A DNA stretch of 55,977 nt. It comes from Flavobacterium sandaracinum. Its GTDB lineage: Bacteria > Bacteroidota > Bacteroidia > Flavobacteriales > Flavobacteriaceae. Location of the stretch: NCBI RefSeq assembly GCF_004349135.1, contig NZ_SMFN01000020.1, positions 9,720 to 65,696 on the forward strand, given 5' to 3'. A program made the position numbers and the translations under genes. The notes under the pieces were generated by a model. The model was not told the origin of the DNA. It was given only the letters and a program-made list of their open reading frames with translations, and made no database searches. Below, in pieces: positions 52,710 to 55,977 of the stretch. The first letter of the stretch is position 1, and each line of letters opens with the position of its first letter.

Positions 52710-54311
52710 ATGAAATTTAAAGAAGTATATTCGGAAAATTTGTTAAATTTTTCAGAAGAAACCACGGAACGTTTCCCAGAGATCTTAACTGATGAAGCAA
52801 TGACTTTTTTGTCTTTACTTCATGAGAATTTTAACGAAAAAAGACTAGCGCTTTTGGAGGAAAGAAAGAAGCAACAAGCATTATTCGATGCAGGTGCAGT
52901 ACCCACTTTTCCACTTGAAACAAAAAGCATTCGAGAAAGTAATTGGGAAGCCGCTAAAACACCTGAGGATTTATTAGACCGAAGAGTAGAAATAACCGGA
53001 CCAGTAGATCGAAAAATGGTCATCAACGCATTAAATTCAGGAGCAAAAACTTTTATGGCTGATTTTGAAGACAGCACATCACCAACTTGGAGCAACTTAA
53101 TGACCGGCCAACAGAATCTTAAAGATGCTGTAAACAAAACCATCACATTAGAGGACACCATAAAAAATAAAAAATACAGCCTAAACAACAAAACCGCCGT
53201 ATTACTTGTTCGCCCAAGAGGATTGCATCTACCAGAAAAACATCTTTTAGCAAATGGAGAAACAACTTCAGGTTCGTTAATTGACTTCGGTTTGTATGCT
53301 TTTCACAATCATAAAAAGCTAATTGAAGATGAAACAGCACCCTATTTTTATATTCCAAAACTGGAACACTATCTGGAAGCAAGATGGTGGAATGAAGTTT
53401 TCGAATTCACACAGGAATACTTGGGCGTAAAAAACGGAACATTCAAAGCAACGGTTCTAATAGAAACAATAACTGCTAGTTTTCAGTTGGACGAAATCAT
53501 TTTTGAACTGAAAGAGCATATTGTAGGGCTTAATTGCGGAAGATGGGATTATATTTTCTCTTACATCAAAAAACTTAGAAAAAACCCGGCTTTCACCGTT
53601 CCAAACAGAGATCAGGTAACCATGACTGCACCGTTTATGAGTGCCTATTCCCAACTAGTAATTCAAAGATGCCACAAGCGAAATATTCATGCAATTGGTG
53701 GAATGGCGGCGCAAATTCCGATTAAAAATAACGAAGAAGCCAACAAAACAGCCTTCGACAAAGTAATCGCCGACAAAGAACGGGAAGTGAAAAATGGTCA
53801 TGACGGAACTTGGGTCGCACATCCGGATTTAGTTTCACTTGCCATGACAGTTTTCGATAAATACATGCCAGAAAAAAATCAAATTGCTGTTAAAAGAGAA
53901 GACGTACACGTTACTGAAAGTGATTTATTGGAAACTCCAAAAGGAACCATTACTGAAGAAGGGGTTCGAAAAAATATTAGTATCTCTGTTTTGTATATCG
54001 CTTCATGGCTCAACGGACAAGGCGCTGCCGCCTTACACAATTTAATGGAAGATGCTGCTACTGCTGAGATTTCAAGATCACAATTGTGGCAATGGCTGCA
54101 AAACGAAGTGGTTTTGGACAATAAAAAAGTATTAAATACAAATTACTATCATCGTTTAGCAATGGAAGAATTTGAAAAAATCAGAAAGCTCGTTGGAGAT
54201 GACAATCATGAAAAACAAAAATACAGACTGGCGGAACAATTATTAGACATTCTAGTCGTAAACGATAATTTTATCGAATTTTTGACTCTTCCTGGATACA
54301 AATACATTTAG
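52710..54311 (+). CDS. aceB: malate synthase A
   Basis: A 533-residue protein of normal length for the A isoform. Conserved signatures are LLVRPRGLHLPEKH (substrate-binding Arg), the IETITASFQLDEI strand (Glu) and GLNCGRWDYIFS with the catalytic Asp region. It condenses glyoxylate with acetyl-CoA to malate in the glyoxylate bypass. It lies 45 bases before isocitrate lyase, so the two form an operon for growth on acetate or fatty acids. Confidence 0.96.
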   Translation: MKFKEVYSENLLNFSEETTERFPEILTDEAMTFLSLLHENFNEKRLALLEERKKQQALFDAGAVPTFPLETKSIRESNWEAAKTPEDLLDRRVEITGPVDRKMVINALNSGAKTFMADFEDSTSPTWSNLMTGQQNLKDAVNKTITLEDTIKNKKYSLNNKTAVLLVRPRGLHLPEKHLLANGETTSGSLIDFGLYAFHNHKKLIEDETAPYFYIPKLEHYLEARWWNEVFEFTQEYLGVKNGTFKATVLIETITASFQLDEIIFELKEHIVGLNCGRWDYIFSYIKKLRKNPAFTVPNRDQVTMTAPFMSAYSQLVIQRCHKRNIHAIGGMAAQIPIKNNEEANKTAFDKVIADKEREVKNGHDGTWVAHPDLVSLAMTVFDKYMPEKNQIAVKREDVHVTESDLLETPKGTITEEGVRKNISISVLYIASWLNGQGAAALHNLMEDAATAEISRSQLWQWLQNEVVLDNKKVLNTNYYHRLAMEEFEKIRKLVGDDNHEKQKYRLAEQLLDILVVNDNFIEFLTLPGYKYI

Positions 54312-54356
54312 AATACCAAATACAAAACCTATAAACAAGCAACTAAAAAAAAAAAG

Positions 54357-55637
54357 ATGAAAACTACAGAAACAAGAATTCAAGAATTAGTTACCGACTG
54401 GATTACAAACCCAAGATGGAATGGTATTGAGCGTCCATACACTGCCGAAGAAGTAGTAAAATTACAAGGGTCGTATCAAATTGAGCACAGTGTCGCCAGA
54501 ATTGGAGCCAATACATTATGGAGCAAACTAAATTCTCAGGATTTTGTAGCCGGACTTGGCGCGCTTACCGGAAATCAAGCCATTCAAGAAGTGGAAGCAG
54601 GTTTAGACGCGATTTATTTGAGCGGATGGCAGGTTGCTGCTGATGCAAATGTAGCAGGCGAAATGTATCCTGACCAATCGTTATACCCTGCGAACAGCGT
54701 TCCATTGGTAGTAAAACGAATCAACAATGCGCTTTTACGTGCAGATCAAATACAAGTAGTAAACGGAACAGCTGACAAAAAAGACTACTTAGTGCCTATT
54801 GTTGCTGATGCAGAGGCTGGTTTTGGAGGAAACCTTAATGCTTTTGAATTGATGAAAGCGATGATTGAAGCTGGAGCTGCAGGGGTTCACTTTGAAGACC
54901 AATTGAGTTCTGCTAAAAAATGCGGTCACTTAGGCGGAAAAGTATTGGTTCCAACACAAGAAGCCATCAACAAACTAATTGCAGCTCGTTTAGCAGCTGA
55001 CGTTATGGGAACACCTACCATTGTAGTTGCACGTACCGATGCGGATGCTGCTAACTTATTGACTAGCGATATTGACCCTAGAGATGCTAAATTCATCACG
55101 GGAGAAAAAACCGGAGAAGGCTTTTTCTATGTAAATTGTGGTGTAGAGCAAGGTATTGACAGAGGTTTGAGTTATGCGCCATATGCTGATTTAATCTGGA
55201 TGGAAACTAGCAATCCGGATCTGGATTACGCAAGACAATTTGCTGAAGGAATTCATGCTAAATTTCCAGGAAAAATGTTAGCCTACAACTGTTCTCCTTC
55301 TTTTAACTGGGCTGCAAAATTATCAGTTGCGGAGATGGAGACCTTCAGAGAAGATTTGGCAGAAATGGGATACAAATTCCAATTCATCACATTGGCAGGA
55401 TTCCACGCATTAAATACAAGTATGTTCGAATTATCTAAAGCCTACAAAGAAAGAGGAATGGCAGGATATTCTGAATTGCAAGAAAGAGAATTTGCGTTGC
55501 AACAACACGGATTCAAAGCGGTAAAACACCAAGGTTTCGTAGGAACTTCTTATTTTGATGCAGTACAAAATACAGTGACAATAGGAAAATCATCTACAAC
55601 TGCTATGAAAGATTCTACAGAAGTGGCGCAGTTCTAA
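54357..55637 (+). CDS. aceA: isocitrate lyase
   Basis: A 426-residue protein close to the E. coli length. The catalytic [13 protein letters not shown] motif and the [20 protein letters not shown] segment are clear, as are the substrate-binding YNCSPSFNW residues. It cleaves isocitrate to glyoxylate and succinate, feeding malate synthase upstream. The start follows an A-rich leader (AAAAAAAAAAAG) typical for highly expressed Bacteroidota genes. An IS begins 43 bases downstream. Confidence 0.97.
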   Translation: MKTTETRIQELVTDWITNPRWNGIERPYTAEEVVKLQGSYQIEHSVARIGANTLWSKLNSQDFVAGLGALTGNQAIQEVEAGLDAIYLSGWQVAADANVAGEMYPDQSLYPANSVPLVVKRINNALLRADQIQVVNGTADKKDYLVPIVADAEAGFGGNLNAFELMKAMIEAGAAGVHFEDQLSSAKKCGHLGGKVLVPTQEAINKLIAARLAADVMGTPTIVVARTDADAANLLTSDIDPRDAKFITGEKTGEGFFYVNCGVEQGIDRGLSYAPYADLIWMETSNPDLDYARQFAEGIHAKFPGKMLAYNCSPSFNWAAKLSVAEMETFREDLAEMGYKFQFITLAGFHALNTSMFELSKAYKERGMAGYSELQEREFALQQHGFKAVKHQGFVGTSYFDAVQNTVTIGKSSTTAMKDSTEVAQF

Positions 55638-55680
55638 TGACATAATTATTATAAAAAAAAGCACGATCTCATTTGAAATT

Positions 55681-55977
55681 ACACTGCCCCCAAAAAGTTA
55701 GACACTATTTGGGGGCATTTTTATGGAAAGAAAAGTCAAGTATGAATACACATTTAAGCTTGAATGTGTAGAATTAGTTATCAAACAGCACAATTCCTGT
55801 GTATCTGTAGCTAATAAAAAGATGGTTCATAGATCCAGTATTAAGAAATGGGTTAGATTATACAATTATTATGGTGAAGATGGATTAATACCAAGGAAGA
55901 ACCGTAGTTATAGTGATGCATTTAAATTCAATGTTTTACAATCAATTCAGAAAGATTCTTTGTCATTATTGGATAGT
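55681..55977 (+). mobile_element. IS3-family (IS150-like) insertion sequence, left end
   Basis: The stretch beginning CTGCCCCCAAAAAGTTAGACA at 55684 matches the terminal inverted repeat style of IS150-group elements, and is followed at once by an OrfA-type reading frame. A GCCCCC/GGGGGC dyad lies at 55686-55716. The right end is outside the window, so completeness is unknown. Confidence 0.75.
55723..55977 (+). CDS. IS3-family transposase OrfA (partial)
   Basis: 85 codons from ATG to the window end without a stop. The product begins MERKVKYEYTFKLECVEL and has a helix-turn-helix (VSVANKKMVHRSSIKKWVRLYN, about 28-49), followed by YGEDGLIPRKNRSYSDAFK, the standard OrfA layout of IS150-type elements, in which OrfA binds the ends and OrfB by frameshift gives the DDE transposase. 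Confidence 0.8.
   Translation, partial: MERKVKYEYTFKLECVELVIKQHNSCVSVANKKMVHRSSIKKWVRLYNYYGEDGLIPRKNRSYSDAFKFNVLQSIQKDSLSLLDS

Noticed and set aside
1..55977. CRISPR array
   Set aside because: No regularly spaced repeat-spacer pattern was seen; the repeat clusters at 27.2 kb and 39.0 kb have irregular spacing and mixed orientation.

Overview
The window is AT-rich DNA from a member of the Bacteroidota, most likely Flavobacterium or a close relative. The evidence is a three-subunit succinate dehydrogenase (SdhC/A/B), HMG-CoA synthase, a malate synthase/isocitrate lyase pair beside a RamB/ScfR-like regulator, several TAnnTTTG-type promoter boxes, and BtgA/BtgB-type mobilization genes. Genus is an inference; no rRNA is present.

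Layout. (1) 1-9,745: the right end of a prophage-like or phage-satellite element, with nearly all genes on the minus strand: tyrosine integrase, small HTH regulators, a DUF6046-like phage protein, many small unknown genes, a possible rolling-circle-type replication protein, a terminase-small-like HTH protein and an HNH-like protein. Its other end lies outside the window. (2) 9,746-41,772: a complete ~32.0 kb integrative mobilizable element, bounded by 43-bp direct repeats that copy the 3' half of a tRNA(CAT) gene. It has an integrase at the left end. At the right end it has an HTH protein, a primase-helicase, a TOPRIM primase, and BtgA-like and DUF5712/BtgB-like mobilization genes, with iterons and a candidate oriT between them. 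No conjugation (mating-pore) genes are seen. (3) 41,731-55,680: chromosome, with the intact tRNA, methylmalonyl-CoA epimerase, an Ig-like lipoprotein, an omega-amidase, sdhCAB, HMG-CoA synthase, a short-chain fatty-acyl regulator, malate synthase and isocitrate lyase. (4) 55,681-end: the start of an IS3-family (IS150-like) insertion sequence.

The cargo of the 32 kb element is a dense, mostly co-oriented (minus strand) anti-phage island. In transcription order it holds an ApeA-like HEPN protein, two unrecognised genes, an MmeI-family DNA methyltransferase without an obvious nuclease motif, a HEPN-like protein, a RhuM-like DNA-binding protein with a Doc toxin, an SF2 helicase overlapping a GIY-YIG nuclease, an RloC-like tRNA anticodon nuclease (ABC ATPase, CxxC zinc hook and R-E-H triad all visible), a Septu-like ATPase/HNH pair, an Mrr-nSTAND3 NTPase, and a PD-(D/E)XK protein. 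Gene debris between modules (a frameshifted AlbA_2-type C-terminus, a GHKL-type C-terminus and a duplicated methyltransferase 3' end) shows repeated module exchange.

The best candidate for an undescribed system is the methyltransferase/HEPN/RhuM-Doc/helicase/GIY-YIG block (21,920-31,163). I read it as a split restriction-modification system in which the MmeI-like protein modifies and the helicase plus GIY-YIG protein cuts, possibly backed by the adjacent RloC-like suicide tRNase. Also notable is a set of five palindromes with a shared core and compensating arms around 26.8-27.4 kb, one of them inside a coding sequence. Bases 1-69 are too short to assign.
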